From Parelaphostrongylus tenuis (taxonomy: Eukaryota; Nematoda; Chromadorea; Rhabditida; Metastrongylidae), in the NCBI GenBank assembly GCA_019055375.1, contig JAHQIW010007138.1:124001-188000 (forward strand): a DNA stretch of 64,000 nucleotides. Reading direction: 5' to 3'. The notes beneath the pieces were generated by a model, which did not search any database, was not told the DNA's origin, and was given only the letters and a program-made list of their open reading frames with translations. Below, in pieces: positions 20,758 to 32,539 of this stretch (the stretch's first letter is position 1; every line of letters starts with the position of its first letter). Position numbers and translations under genes: made by a program.

Positions 20758-21949
20758 TCGAAAACTCTGGCGAACGTTAATTATGGATGTTAATCACACA
20801 CTATCCGGTCGTGACCGGTTTCATTTTGCGCGAGGAATGATAACATATTAATTTGAATTAGGTCAGAGCCATAGTGTGAAAGAAAATAGATGAACTCTTG
20901 AAAGATTATTTCATTTTAAGTTTAAATACTTGTAATTAATTAATAGTACACTTTAAATTTCCAAATATTAGCAGAAAAATTACTCTAGACTTGGTATCGA
21001 AGTGTTTTTTTTTTGTCCCGTTTTACTTCAGTTTCTTCCAGAAACCTTACATATTCAGAACAGCACCTACTGATCTCAGAGGGTATGTAGCAGCTATCAA
21101 CGGTCAATGCGTGTGGTTCCAATGCATCTTCCTCCTGCTATATCTTTAGCGGTTGAGTTCTTTGTCGTGTTTCGTATTCAAAAGGCCATTTTCCTATTAT
21201 GTATACTGACTAAAGCGCTGGCGGAGGAAATGCACTTTGTCTCTTTGATGAACTTTCTATTTTACAATAAGCTTTGTTTCTGTGGTCATCGTGGCCGGGT
21301 GGTTGTGATGCTCGTCGCAGTGCGCGAGGAGCCGAGCGCCCTCTTATCAATCTTCTCCGGTAGTCAACAGCTATAAGTCAAGTTATATGAAAGCCACAGT
21401 CAGACTATCCTCGATTTTTAAGAGACTCGCTCAACCAATATCTACGAAGACGAAAAAACCGATTGAATGCTAGAAGTACGAGAATCCGCACAGTAGAAAA
21501 CTTTATGAAAGCGGTTCATTAGAGTGTCTAGATAAAAATTTTGCTCCTGCGGATTATCTATGAACGTGATACAAGGAGTTGTTAACAGGCTTCTTGTTTC
21601 TCGATAGATGACATCAATAATGAGATCATCATACTGTGTGAACATGATAGAGACGGCTTCAGTCACAACGATAAAGCTGTCGTGAGGAGGGCGATGTTGT
21701 CGTGACATAACCAATCATGAATGTATGCAACCCCCTGTCTTTTACCAAGAAGAGTTTGTAAAAAAACACTTAGTTTACAACGTGGAGCTTAATCATGATC
21801 GGCTTCCCGGATTGTTACAAGAACAAAAATCTCGGACGGTAGCGTTTAACAACCCAGATCATTACTGGTCCGGAAAGTAGTATTGCATCACCCGCTAGCA
21901 AGATTACCCAGGGATGAGGCTATTGTATCGGATGGGAGAGAAAACTTAC

Positions 21950-22365
21950 AGGAACTGCAACATCGTCGTCAGGTTTAAGAGCTCCAACCGGTGGCCAAAT
22001 TCGAGACATTTCGTTTGATGTGCATTTCATTAACCTGCGACAAAAAAACTTTTGATAATCTGTAAAAGCTGTCTATTAACCGATTAACAATTTGGGTACA
22101 ACAGGGACACGACGCCAGCCCCGTCTCGCGGCGAAAAGTTCGTCATGCCGGTTAATGATGCCGCATCCGGCGAGAAGAGGCTGGCGACATGGCCCTGTCG
22201 TACCAAAGGATTAGTAAGTAAATGGGCAGAGTTTACCTTGTATGCTCTTCTTTCTTTCAATGTATTGATGATCTTGATTGACGCTGGTGCTGGTTTCTCT
22301 CCAAATTTTCTACCGCTGAAGACAATTTTATCAGCAGGTTCTAGCTGCAATTTAAGTTCACCCGT
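21950..22365 (-). pseudogene. MSP-domain gene, copy B1, exons 1-2 only
   Basis: Minus-strand exon 1 (22237-22365) and exon 2 (21950-22034) match A1, sharing the ACG in place of ATG and the extra base at the start of exon 2 (acceptor GTCGCAG). Readable pieces include LEPADKIVFSG, KIINTLKERRAYK and the SNEMSRIWPPVGALKP segment. Exons 3-5 are absent because the duplication ends near 19860. Confidence 0.75.
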
Positions 22366-22559
22366 AGCTCAATAAGTTACTCGAAAAATGATATAAACTA
22401 CGATCGTGGCCTACTTTATAGTAGCCTTGATATAGTTTCATTAAAAACGATCAGTGATGAGAATCACATTCTTCTTACAGACATGAAACACGGTGCCGTA
22501 TCTTCAATTTCATTATCAACAAGTATCACCTTAGGAGACTCAGACTCATAATCTTGTTA

Positions 22560-23260
22560 CAATGAACGTTAACCCATTCAATACCTTATCCGCAGTATAC
22601 AGATCATCGCGAACTGCACCAAAAAACACGAACAGTATAGGGTGGAGCAAAATTCACGGAAAATTCTCAGAAGTTCGATTTATATGTGCATATGAACCAA
22701 AAAAAAACTGCAACTATACCTCAAAGTATATGCCATCATTGTCCACAACTTTCTGCCACCTTTATACAAGGGTTAGCATCTGTCTGAAGTACCTCTCTAA
22801 CTCTTCTGGATCGTAAACCCCTCGACATGCTTCTTTATCTTCATCAAATGATTCACTTCGACGGTCATTTGAAACGTGTTGCATTGATCGAAACATACTA
22901 TAGTAGGATAAATCTGGTGCGATTCCTGACGAGGCTTCTTATGGACAAAGTCAAAATGGTGCAACTTGTTAACAACGGCCCCACTGAGAAACATTAAGCT
23001 CTTAGCCAAATTACGAGTGTTTGATGAAGGTTCAGCATCGAAAGCTATTTATAAACTACTTTCATTCAAAACAGGTAGCCGGCCAGAATGTCACATGTCT
23101 TCGAGATCAGTACTGCCTTTCTTGGATTGCTTAAGCCATCTGCCCACAGTCGATTTCGTTTCTCATACCAGCGCCTTCACCCTCAATAATCTCATCGACG
23201 GTTCTGAAAATCGATAAGCATTTCTTCAGTAATGGTAGATCAACACATGCAGATCATACT
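22560..23260 (-). pseudogene. mariner-like transposase relic, copy B1
   Basis: On the minus strand a helix-turn-helix region (ETKSTVGRWLKQSKK, SNTRNLAKS) is followed by VVNKLHHFDFVHKKPRQE and then, after an internal deletion, by the C-terminal RWQKVV-like end. Several stops and frameshifts. The middle with the catalytic D,D(34)D region is missing, and the junction looks the same as in A2 and B2, so the deletion predates the duplications. Confidence 0.65.
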
Positions 23261-23449
23261 GTTCAATAGGAATTCTGAAGCCGAAATGAATGAACTAGAT
23301 AAATCCATGCAAAAGTACTGATAAAAATGCACAAAGATTATAAAAAACAGAACTTTCAAAAATTTCTTATAGCTTTTTGCTCTGCATAGTACGATGATAA
23401 TTTTCAGTAAAGCGGCTTTTAGATTTTTTGACATATTATGAGAGAAGAA

Positions 23450-23905
23450 ATCGGAAATTCGATTATCAACATACCTTGTCTTATACTTACTCGCCGTTCT
23501 CAGCTGGTACACCACTGTTTTTAAGGCCTTTCTCGCTAGAGAAAAGTTTTTTCGCACATTTTGTAATTATTCAAATAGCTTCAATCTGTGCAATTTCAAT
23601 GACATATTTGTATACTGAAAAAGCCTTTTTGCGACGCTGTGGCAGCGGAAACAAATTTATGCTTCACACTCAGTTTGTTTCATTTGCTCGATTGAGGGTT
23701 TCATACAGCTCGTTAACAAAGTTTTGCGAGTTATTCGATAGCAAAAATCTTCAGAAATTTTATAAGATGGATAGTTTTCTGAAAAGTTACCATAGAGCGC
23801 TTAAGAGCGAAAAGAAGATTGAATATCACACCTAAAATATTACCCCGCACTCAGACGTATAGCTGGTATATCGATGATAATAGGTGAAGTTTTGCCACCT
23901 TTTCG
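23450..23905. other. Spacer between B1 and LINE relic
   Basis: It contains an open stretch at 23428-23835 (+) without any motif I recognise. Diverged similarity to 59740-59950 (AAAGCCTTT, TTCACACTCAG) suggests a dispersed repeat. Confidence 0.35.
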
Positions 23906-23919
23906 GATCCACGATTACT

Positions 23920-24415
23920 CTTGCCCTAACCTATGCAGCAGTAACTTGGACGCTACGTAAGAAGAATGAGAGATCACTTGGCATTATTGAAAGCGCAGTC
24001 GACAAATTGGTGCTAGAAGTATCTCGCATCTCGTAAATAAGAGGAAGGATCAGAGGCTCCGATATACATCAACGGTCGAAGATCAAAACGCCGTTCTATA
24101 CGCTGGGATATTGAAAATAAGGTGGAGCAGACACGAGATGTGTTTCAACGACAGCTGATGGACGAGAGCCGTTACCGACTGATCTCGGCATATTAAGCAC
24201 TCAACAGGAAGACCACCGATCCGATGGTCCGACTTCTTCACGAAAAGCATAGAAGATAAATTTGATGATCAATTAATCCCTATGGCGAGGAGGACCCACT
24301 GGGCCACTTTCGCACGCGATGGGATGAAATGGAATTGTAGCTGGTGCCCGTTCGAGTCACTCGACGATCAACGGGCGACAGGTGATCCAGGTGATAGGTG
24401 AAGTTTATACATCAG
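23920..24415 (+). pseudogene. RTE-like LINE reverse transcriptase, C-terminal relic
   Basis: ALTYAAVTWTLRKKNE and then, after a stop, RGRIRGSDIHQRSKIKT and in another frame GRPPIRWSDFFTKSIEDKF with MARRTHWATFARD. This is the conserved C-terminal order of nematode RTE-type retrotransposon proteins (YG.E.W.LRK, RWAGH, GRPP.RW.DFF, R..W...ARDR). It ends near 24415. At least one stop and one frameshift; the 5' part is missing. Confidence 0.7.
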
Positions 24416-24419
24416 AGCT

Positions 24420-25990
24420 ATCTTATTCTCCCATTGACAATGGAATGTTGAATTTAAAACTTTTGTAAAGTTCTTCTGATATGAAGAGCGACTAGTTGTT
24501 TTGAAATCTTTGATTTTCAGCGCTAATACCACAGCCTTGTGAAAAATAGGCAAACCTTCAATCCTTTAGGGCACTTGTGTCTCCTGTCTTGTGAGAATTA
24601 GCTTGAAAACACATCTTTTCCAACTGGACGCCTCTAGTAGATGTCTATTTGCACCTAATTGTAATGTGTAGCCAGATGTTTTTGGTTTTCCGAAAAAGCT
24701 TTTTATTGCTCGGCAACACTGAATTCAAGATTACTTTCACATCCAGTGCACATACCCTACACAGATATGTGGATGCATTTCGCAACATTGGCATCAACTC
24801 ATTGCCTTTCAAAAACCAGGCGATAGCTTTAAACCACGAGAGTTTCAAAGATGTGTTTGCCTTTTGATGAAAAAAAGCCACTGAGAGAGCTGTAACATCA
24901 AGAACGAAATTGCGATGCACATTTGTGTACTTTTCGCTGGACACGGCTTTTCTCGCAGGCTGTCATACGTCGTGTAGATCGCGCAGCGCAATTCACACGA
25001 GGCGTGTAATGCGAGTCGAGTGCGAAACTCAATACTCTGTGAACTGTAACAGCACACTAAGATGTCATTTTCAAAAACCAAGTATATCATCGAAATCAAT
25101 GAGGTCTGTGCTGTCGAATGGTTATTAGAAGTCCGAATGAAAAGCTACCTCCACCGAAAGATCTTGAGTGCGGAATAAATTTTTATTTTCACTTTTGTAG
25201 TTTACTATAAAAACCATTTGAAAAGTGAAATGCAACCCTCAATTTTTTGAAGTTCAGTGTGTCGAATGTTCACTGTTGCGTCAAAAAAGAATGAAAGTAC
25301 GATTTCTCCAAAGTATTGGTGCAGATAGGGAAGAAGTAGTGAGAATACTTCTTTGGTGACGCATATTTCTGATCCAATAATTTACGTAATGCCGAGGAAG
25401 GGAGCATATTTGTTGGACCCTGTCTGTGCTATAATCAGCTCTCAAAGTCGAGCATGTAGAATACGTAGAAGTTGACAGGTTTCTTGTACTTAAACCTCAC
25501 TTTCTCTCGAACATCAAACATAGCCATCGAAGAGTAGGAAAAAATTCTGCGTGACAACACATTTTGCGAAGATTTACCAGTCATTTCTTAATCATTGTTC
25601 CCTTCGGGTAAATGGCAGAATATCATGCAATATTGGCCGCAAATTCCAGGATCCTCCTTTCATCGAATTTTCGAACCACCGAACGTGCACCTAATTACAT
25701 TAGAGTTATTTTGAGTTCTTGAACCTGAGGAAGGTGAATGGAATCGCCTTGACGTCAATCAACTAAGAAAATGCATAGAATACGCAAAATAAGTCGCACG
25801 TATAGCGACAAAGGTTGCAACGACGAATAATGCTCATTATATGGATAAATGGATATTTAACAACTAAGAACTCATGAAACGATAAGATGAAATGCTCCTT
25901 TATTTTCTACGTAGATCCCAATTCTTGTAGTACACTAAAATTTCAATTCATTGAGTTTTATCGATGAACTGATAATGCATGCACCATACA
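24420..25990. other. Gene-less spacer
   Basis: Short frames only. A copy of the roughly 150-base unit seen at 32.5-33.5 kb lies at about 25095-25250 (TGTCGAATGGTTATTAGAAG to CATTTGAAAAGTGAAATGCA). Confidence 0.4.
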
Positions 25991-25996
25991 TGGTCA

Positions 25997-26003
25997 TTAT
26001 TAT

Positions 26004-26043
<40 letters not shown>
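25997..26043. repeat. ATT/TA microsatellite
   Basis: A short (TTA)n run passing into a pure (TA)n run of about 38 bases. Confidence 0.95.
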
Positions 26044-26046
<3 letters not shown>

Positions 26047-27302
26047 AGTTACGATGGTTTTTGGGTATTTTATATGATGGAAATTATTCAAGGCTTTAAA
26101 GATTTATATCGCATTGTTCGTTGTACAGCTTCTCACATTCGACTGACTGTCAAAAACACTAGGATTGCATAGTGAACTATAGCTTTGCTTTACACAGAAG
26201 AGCTATAAGTGCTCCAAAAGCATATCAGAGACCAGACAACAAAAATGTGCTGTTTCAAAGTACCACATGATATTCGTTACACATGAAAGTAATAAAATAA
26301 TTTATCAACTTCTCGTTTATTACTTGAGAGAGCATAACTTTTTACACCATAGTGGGCACCACATTACGATCCATATTACTGAGCCAAATCGAGCAGCAAC
26401 AGTAACGACATTACTGAAAATGTAATGTCAAACAAGGTGATGAATAAGAAAAATAGGCGAAGTCCCTACACAAAAGGAGAATTCCAACTAAACAAGCAAA
26501 AAAGCATTATGTACTTCAAAAGAGGACAAAATGAAGAAAAAAGTGAAAAGGTTGAAATGACAAATATAGGTAGATACGGCATTTTTCAAATATAAAACGT
26601 TAATCACAATCAAGTAGAGAAATGGCCAAAACACGTACTCGCTACAAACCTAGTGTATGTAAAAGGACAATTTCAAGTGTTAGAATGGTTGTTTCCAACT
26701 TGTACGCAGGGAATCGAGAATCGTGTCTCAGTTCATCGAAAGCAATAGCAAGACTTAGTAATTTGATGCGTTAGAGCTATGTAGAATAATCCAATCACAA
26801 GAGATATCTGGAAGCAACCAGAGTATATGGATGTCTTCATTAACGCTTCAATGCGATCCTCAGTTTCCAGACAAGATCTTTGCTGTCTCTTTTCCTTCGA
26901 GAATACTAAAAGACAATTTGAGTTTAAAAAAGTCCAGGTCAAATTACGCATGACGCATGAAGCATATTTATGTATACATATGTATATATATATGCATCAC
27001 AAAAATTACTGATCATAGAGGGCAAGTTGCGAAGTATTTTGTGCCACCTCTACATTATGGTGAACAACATCTTCTGGCACTGGTCGCTGAAATTGGCTGC
27101 CAGATTGATAGCAGCGTCATGTTCGCAAACTGGCTCATGTACAGTGTCCATGATACTGAGATTGCCTTAAACGGAACTTGTGGTACTTCAGGATGGCATA
27201 CTAGTTTCTGAGAGTCTATAATGCGGATTAGCAAAAAACGATTTCGTAATTCAGTGAGGGTACTTGTTAACATAAAACTACATTTCAAATTCTGTTACCT
27301 GC
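26044..27302. other. Gene-less spacer
   Basis: A+T-rich, with a small GTATATA-rich patch near 26970-27000. Nothing recognised. Confidence 0.4.
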
Positions 27303-27533
27303 ATGCCACTCTGCCACTGCTACCTTCCGTATATTGCATTACTTGGAGGTGGACCGGCTTATGGAAGAAGGGGCAGTCCTGATGGTGGATCTGCTTATGG
27401 AAGAAGTGGCAGTCCTATTGGCGGGCCCGTATATGCAAAAACGGGCAGTCCTGGTGGTGGACCGGCATGTGGAGGAAGTGGAAATCCTCGCGGTGGGCCG
27501 GTATACGGTATAGCTGCAGAAGGTATAGAATAA
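27303..27533 (+). CDS. Possible exon coding 12-residue Gly/Pro/Tyr repeats
   Basis: 76 codons from ATG with an in-frame minisatellite from about 27345 to 27515. Units read GGGPAYGRRGSPD, GGSAYGRSGSPI, GGPVYAKTGSPG, GGPACGGSGNPR and GGPVYG: a 36-base period that has diverged but kept its frame and the pattern GG.xYG.sGsP. A short hydrophobic lead (CYLPYIALL) precedes it but is not a convincing signal peptide. Frame preservation across diverged units hints at coding. The product could be a low-complexity secreted or structural protein, or an exon of a larger gene. I do not recognise the family. Confidence 0.35.
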   Translation: MPLCHCYLPYIALLGGGPAYGRRGSPDGGSAYGRSGSPIGGPVYAKTGSPGGGPACGGSGNPRGGPVYGIAAEGIE

Positions 27534-28699
27534 TCGATTTCGTTCCAAAACTGCAAATAATTAGTTTCTGGGTAATGAACAGCTAATGCAAGTCAAGTTT
27601 CTGCAGCTCAAAACATCCTATAGAAAATGGTGGTCAGATAGAGTTTAAACATGAAGTCAAGTGCCGTCATGCACCAAAATTGCAAAGTTCGAACAGTTTT
27701 AGTTTTTAATGTGAATTCGCAATAAAATTGCATGACTCCGCTATCGTTCGATTGGGCATCTTTTTGCGAGCATTTTGGTACACAACTTGCTGTACCTGCT
27801 CAAAGGGAGAGCGCGCTCCAGGCTTCATTAATCTTGTGCTCCGCTTCACTAGCATTTTCCTCTACGTACCGTTCGTATTGGAGTAGCAAGCAAATTTATT
27901 CTAATGGCACTTCCATGTTAAAGCAAGTACAGGCAAGTTATATATCAAAATGTTCGCACAAAAATGCGGAATCGAATGCTACCAAAATCAATCGATTTCA
28001 CCTGCTTTTGGTTATTAGACCTGAAAAGTGAATTTCCCGTGAATTGCATTTTTGAGTAGAAAAGTTGCCTTCTTCAGAGTACTATAAAACTATCATGTAG
28101 AACATTTTGAGTACAAAAAGTATATAAATGAATAGCGTCTTTAGTGAACTTTCGAGAGAAAGAATAGGAACTTGGTATCTTTATTTTTCCCGAATTTGGA
28201 TGATATGGTTTGTCGACCTAGTTGCAGTACAACAATAGCAATGCGGAATATACGGAAAGGGAATGAAATAGCATACACAACAGAAATAATAGCCAAAATA
28301 TGGAGCAAGCGGAGGCTCAAGAGAAAGCTCGGTTTGCTTTAAATTCTCCGTGATTGGAGAGCTTTGCGATTAGCGTAAATTAAAGTTACTGTCAAGGAAA
28401 GAAATTTTATAATAACGATACAGAAATACATTCACCATTCATAAAAATGGAAAGAGCAATGCCGCAAAGTCAAAATCACAATTGACTTCCGAAAATAGCA
28501 CTAACGGACCGGTTGTTGAATATCTGGGACAGAAGCTGTGTTCAGTGAAAACTGCCCAAGTGTGAAACGCAGTTCTATTTTTACTGCCGTAGCGCAAATA
28601 GAAATTTTTTGAACCAAGTAAACCGTAAAAAGGGTGGGGATTTGAGCAATTAAATGACTCAGAAACTCTAAAAAAAGAGCAGAAAACGCATTTTTCCTA
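27534..28699. other. Gene-less spacer
   Basis: Bases 27760-27990 share diverged similarity with 60960-61060 (CGCTTCACTAGCATTTTCC versus CGCTTCATTAATATTGTTCC, then AGCAAGCAA), so an old dispersed repeat. Nothing else recognised. Confidence 0.35.
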
Positions 28700-28732
28700 G
28701 GGGGCTGGAAATGGGGGAGGGGGGGGGGGGGG
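28700..28732 (+). repeat. G-rich run
   Basis: Three G runs: 28700-28704, 28713-28717 and 14 Gs at 28719-28732. Enough G tracts to form a G-quadruplex in principle. It lies just left of a dispersed repeat that at 44.4 kb carries a C run (44487-44499), but the runs are not at matching positions. Confidence 0.8.
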
Positions 28733-28799
28733 TGCAGATAGAAGAAAAGTACTGATTATGTTTCACACACACGTTTCGAGAATGAATAAAGGATCAAAC

Positions 28800-29050
28800 T
28801 ATCGGTTGTTGATACTTAAGTGATGCTTTAAACATTCATCCTCATCTAGCACTCTCTGAGACGACTGAATGCTTATCTGGCCCATGCCATGACTTACAGT
28901 GATCACAAGATGCGCGAACTCAGTGATGCTATTCTCCCAGACAAGTCTGGGATCAATCCAACGATCCAGGGAGGATGAAGGGTTGGTGAGCCCTGAGCAT
29001 GGTTGAACATCACTCACTCCATGTGGATTATTATGACAAATTTCCACAAA
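28800..29050. repeat. Dispersed repeat, also at 44330-44600
   Basis: Shared order with the second copy: TGAATGC.TATCTGGCC, CTATTCTCCCAGACAA, AGGGAG and TTGGTGAGCC. No frame is conserved between the copies. Origin unknown. Confidence 0.5.
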
Positions 29051-29152
29051 CTCGATTCATTATCAATAAAAATCTTCATTCAACCGCTTTTTCAGGTGCT
29101 AAAATGTGCAGAAAAATATACCCAGTGATGCAGAAAAATGTGTAAAACTTTC

Positions 29153-29226
29153 GCGTCAGGATGGACTCAAACCCAGATCTCATTCTATCCGGGAGCGTGT
29201 GCTCTAACCAGTTAAACTACTGACGC
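29153..29226 (-). other. tRNA-like unit, family 2
   Basis: On the minus strand, acceptor GCGTCAG/CTGACGC is perfect, the D arm reads GGTTAGAGC, and the anticodon loop is CCGGATA. Mismatches occur in the anticodon and T stems. Same C33 and GGA feature as family 1. Confidence 0.6.
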
Positions 29227-29429
29227 ACGTTTTGTCATCACGCTTTCTACGAAGCAACGCATCTATCTGTCAGCCGACAACCGTCAACGGTATGGCACAT
29301 CTACCTGTCAGCAGACAACTTGTCAACGTATGGCAAGGTCAACGGTCGGTAGCGACATTGAACCCAGTCACGCTGACAGATATTGGGTACTGAATGATCA
29401 AATAAAAATCTTTAACAAATCCTTTCATT

Positions 29430-29760
29430 ATTATTTGAGCCAACTTGTCATGTGGTCTGGTAAGGGCTCTTGTACAGCCCGATACACGTACCCGATACCG
29501 ATACAGTTTGAGCGTGGTCTTGATAAAGCACTCGAAATAAAAGGTATAATATGATGAAAATACCAGCCAACGAGCAATCGAGTGCGCAGACACTCTGTGT
29601 TAGATGAAAACTTCGCTTGACATGGAGTGTAAAACGTTCTTCTTCGATAACTCTTTGAAAAAAAGAGCAGAGCTCCCGAGAGAACTCACTATAAAAAGAT
29701 CGAAAGACGACGGGTTCTGCCCGACTGACGAGTTTGTAAGGACGAAACACGTTTTACATG
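29430..29760. mobile_element. Hammerhead repeat family, rearranged copy
   Basis: A minus-oriented 3' part (29430-29490, ending in the ribozyme half CCCGATACACGT) meets a plus-oriented body from about 29505 (TTGAGCGTGGTCT) through TATAAAAAGATC (29690-29701) to a hammerhead 5' half: core CTGACGA at 29725-29731, GTTT/GGAC stem II and GAAA at 29744. The stem III side beyond 29752 has diverged. The monomer is the same roughly 320-base unit as at 57-58 kb. Confidence 0.65.
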
Positions 29761-30734
29761 TTATACGTTTTATGTGACTTAGTGGTCCAGCACAGTTTCT
29801 CCAGAATGTGGCACGTCAACTTTGCACTGTGAAGTGGTGGGCGAATGCTTGAGTTGTCCCACCCAAACTTTACTTCGAAGTAATTCATTTCACTCCGATG
29901 GTGAGCGATGGTGCTATGGTCGTATTCAAGTACCTGCTCATGCCACTCAAATATTCTCTAACATACCACAGCTTTTGGCACGATTTTACGTAGGAAGAAA
30001 AACTGATTTAGAAAAAAGTGTGAAGGATATATGAGATAACCCAATATTACACGAGAAATAACATGTCTCAGTGAATTATGCTGATGCAAAAACAACTTAG
30101 TCTATTGATAGTGTACTACTTTTCTTCGATTCATTCCGCTAAGATCACAATGCTCAATGCGAAATTCCATGCCAGCACTATCTAGAACGGTCAGTCAAAC
30201 AAAACAATCAGATCATCTAAGATTGAGGTAAATGGCACCCACCGATAAAGTACATATGACGATTATGCAGATCGAGGATCAATGCACGAAGCTTGCTGAC
30301 ACCATGACACCAACAAGAAGTCGTGTGTAGATAGTACCGATTTCTGTTATAAAATGTTATATGTTAAATTAGGTAATCAGTATGATTAACCTTGCAGAAA
30401 AGTACGCCAACGTACAAAGATTCTATTTTGTGAGCGATCAGTCCAATATATATACCTTGCCAAATAGTCCAGACGAAAGACTCGCACAGAGGTGAGGTGG
30501 GAATAGAAAGGACATCCTATAAACTGATGAATGGTTGACCAAAAGAAATGTTTGAAGCATACGGAATACCTCAGAGTCTGAGCCGTCCATGAACCATCTT
30601 CGAATCTTCCTCATACTCATATCGATCTAATACATCATCCTTTCTATGAGATCGAAATCAATGTCGTAAACCTCATGGCTAAATTCATCGTGACTTAGAC
30701 CCTAAATGCAGAAAAAAGAAGGCAAACACCCAAT

Positions 30735-31290
30735 ATGTGGAGTACTGTGCAAAAACATTTGCGTCAGCCGGGATTCGAACCCAGATCCCACTCTTTCCGG
30801 GAGCGTATGCTAACCGTTGCACTACCGACGCTCGTTTTGCACAGCACTCTTATTTACGCTACAACGCGTTGTCTGCCAACAGCCAACCGGAAAGAGTGAG
30901 ATCTGGGTTCGAATCCCGGCTGATGCAAACGTTTTTGCAGAGTACTCCTCATATTGGGTATATACTATAACATCATACCACTGCAAGTGGCAGTCAAAAT
31001 AGAAAGAATTATGACTGATTATCGATATCCAATGTCTGTCAACTCAAGTGGGTTTAGTGCCGATAACGGCTGCCCCGCCACACCGTCGACGGTTGGCTGT
31101 TGGCAGACAACGCGTTATAGCGTAAATAAGAGTGCTGTGCAAAACGAGCGTCGGTAGTGCATCGGTTAGCATACGCTCCCGAAAAGAGTGAGATCTGGGT
31201 TCGAATCCCGGTTGACGCAAACGTTTTTGCACAGTACTCCACATATTGGGTATATACTATAACATCATACCACTGCAAGTGGCAGTCAAA
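30735..31290. mobile_element. tRNA-like foldback, family 2
   Basis: A minus tRNA-like unit (30761-30831) and a plus unit (31148-31218) at the ends of a long inverted repeat, plus a partial plus unit at 30891-30929. Acceptor GCGTCGG or GCGTCAG, T loop TTCGAAT; the anticodon loop is CCGGAAA in the minus unit. Shared tails (AACGTTTTTGCA, ACATATTGGGTATATAC) follow each plus head, so a plus unit was also duplicated directly. Non-coding. Confidence 0.65.
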
Positions 31291-32539
31291 ATAGAAAGAA
31301 TTAAGAAGGAAAATAGATGGAATTAAGTGGCTTCTGAGATGACCAAAGGTGCCTACTCCATATAAAACTTGTCTAGGAGTGAAATCATCGGTATCAAGGC
31401 AAATGTGGTAGATCCCACTAACAGCAGAAAAACAGAACCTAAATTTGATATAAAAATATTGGGTACCTTATCAAAACGTATTCTTTTGAAGAACCTTCTT
31501 CTGCTACACGAAACACGAAACGTTGTTCGAGTTCCGCCTGAAACAACGTTTGGCGCATCACTCTGCACCATTAAATTATTATAGTTACCGTAGAAATCTA
31601 AATTCTCAAAAACTTCAGACAGAAATCTAGATTTTTGACGGTTCGATGCAATTAGGAACGTCTTCTCGTCCTGATGGACAAAATCCCACTTGTTCAATTG
31701 CTCCCGTGTTACAGAAACGCTTTTACCACGACGACAAAGGAGGAAGCGAAAGATTCGTCGCTTCCCAAAAATTGGATTTCATCAAGAATACAGTGGTGAA
31801 ACAGCAGTAAGAAAAGCTGCATTCACTATTCGGCTCCATAATTGCTACTCATCTACATGACCGATCGTTTATACTAACAATGTCCACTACTAACATATCC
31901 CTGCCGACGGCGCCACTTCCGCCAAGCGAGTGGAGAGGACGGCCACGAAGGGAGTCTCCCGGCGCCTGATTCGAGGCCCAATGTGGTAGTTTTCTAACGA
32001 AATTTGTAACTCTTTCGTCAGCATGTATTATTTCTGTGTCAATAAATGGTCAGATATGATAGAACAGACCACATAAGGCTATTTGTATCAAAATGACGTA
32101 TTTGACCCACTCATAATCCACCCTTGTGAACGGAAAACCAAGTATTCGTAAGAAGGATATTTTTACAAGCTTTATTAAACATTTCTACGACATTTTATTT
32201 ATACTCACTCAAATTCGATCAAATTTATTCTCCATTTGTTTCATCTTTTCGTACACTTTTATTGCATAAAGTGCATAAAATCAGTCACACTGGCTGTAGA
32301 TTGGAAAAAAAATGAGTAGTTCGTCAAAAATAGTGCTGCTTGTTGCATGCAATCCCACTTCATCGATAATTCTTGAAATTTTTTTGATTATTAATGCAGC
32401 TTAAATTCCCATCCCTCAGATCAATGCAAATTTCGTTCTAATTCCTTATTCATAGCTTTGGCATGCAAAGAAGAGAAGAGGTATAGAGGTTCTTTCCCTT
32501 CTCTTCACCCTGAGCGCTTTGGTAGAGACATATGAGACG
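31291..32539. other. Gene-less spacer with one G+C-rich patch
   Basis: Bases 31905-31985 are markedly G+C-rich against A+T-rich surroundings (GCCGACGGCGCCACTTCCGC, TCTCCCGGCGCC). Frames are open on both strands only briefly; no family recognised. Confidence 0.4.

Larger units (their letters stand above)
19860..23450 (-). repeat. Segmental duplication copy B1 (inverted)
   Basis: Reverse-complement copy of roughly A1 5.2-9.5 kb. It holds MSP exons 1 and 2 and mariner pieces on the minus strand but stops before MSP exons 3-5. It has no tRNA-like insertion at the sites used in A1, and it carries a unique hammerhead-bearing insertion at 20523-20744. Confidence 0.8.
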
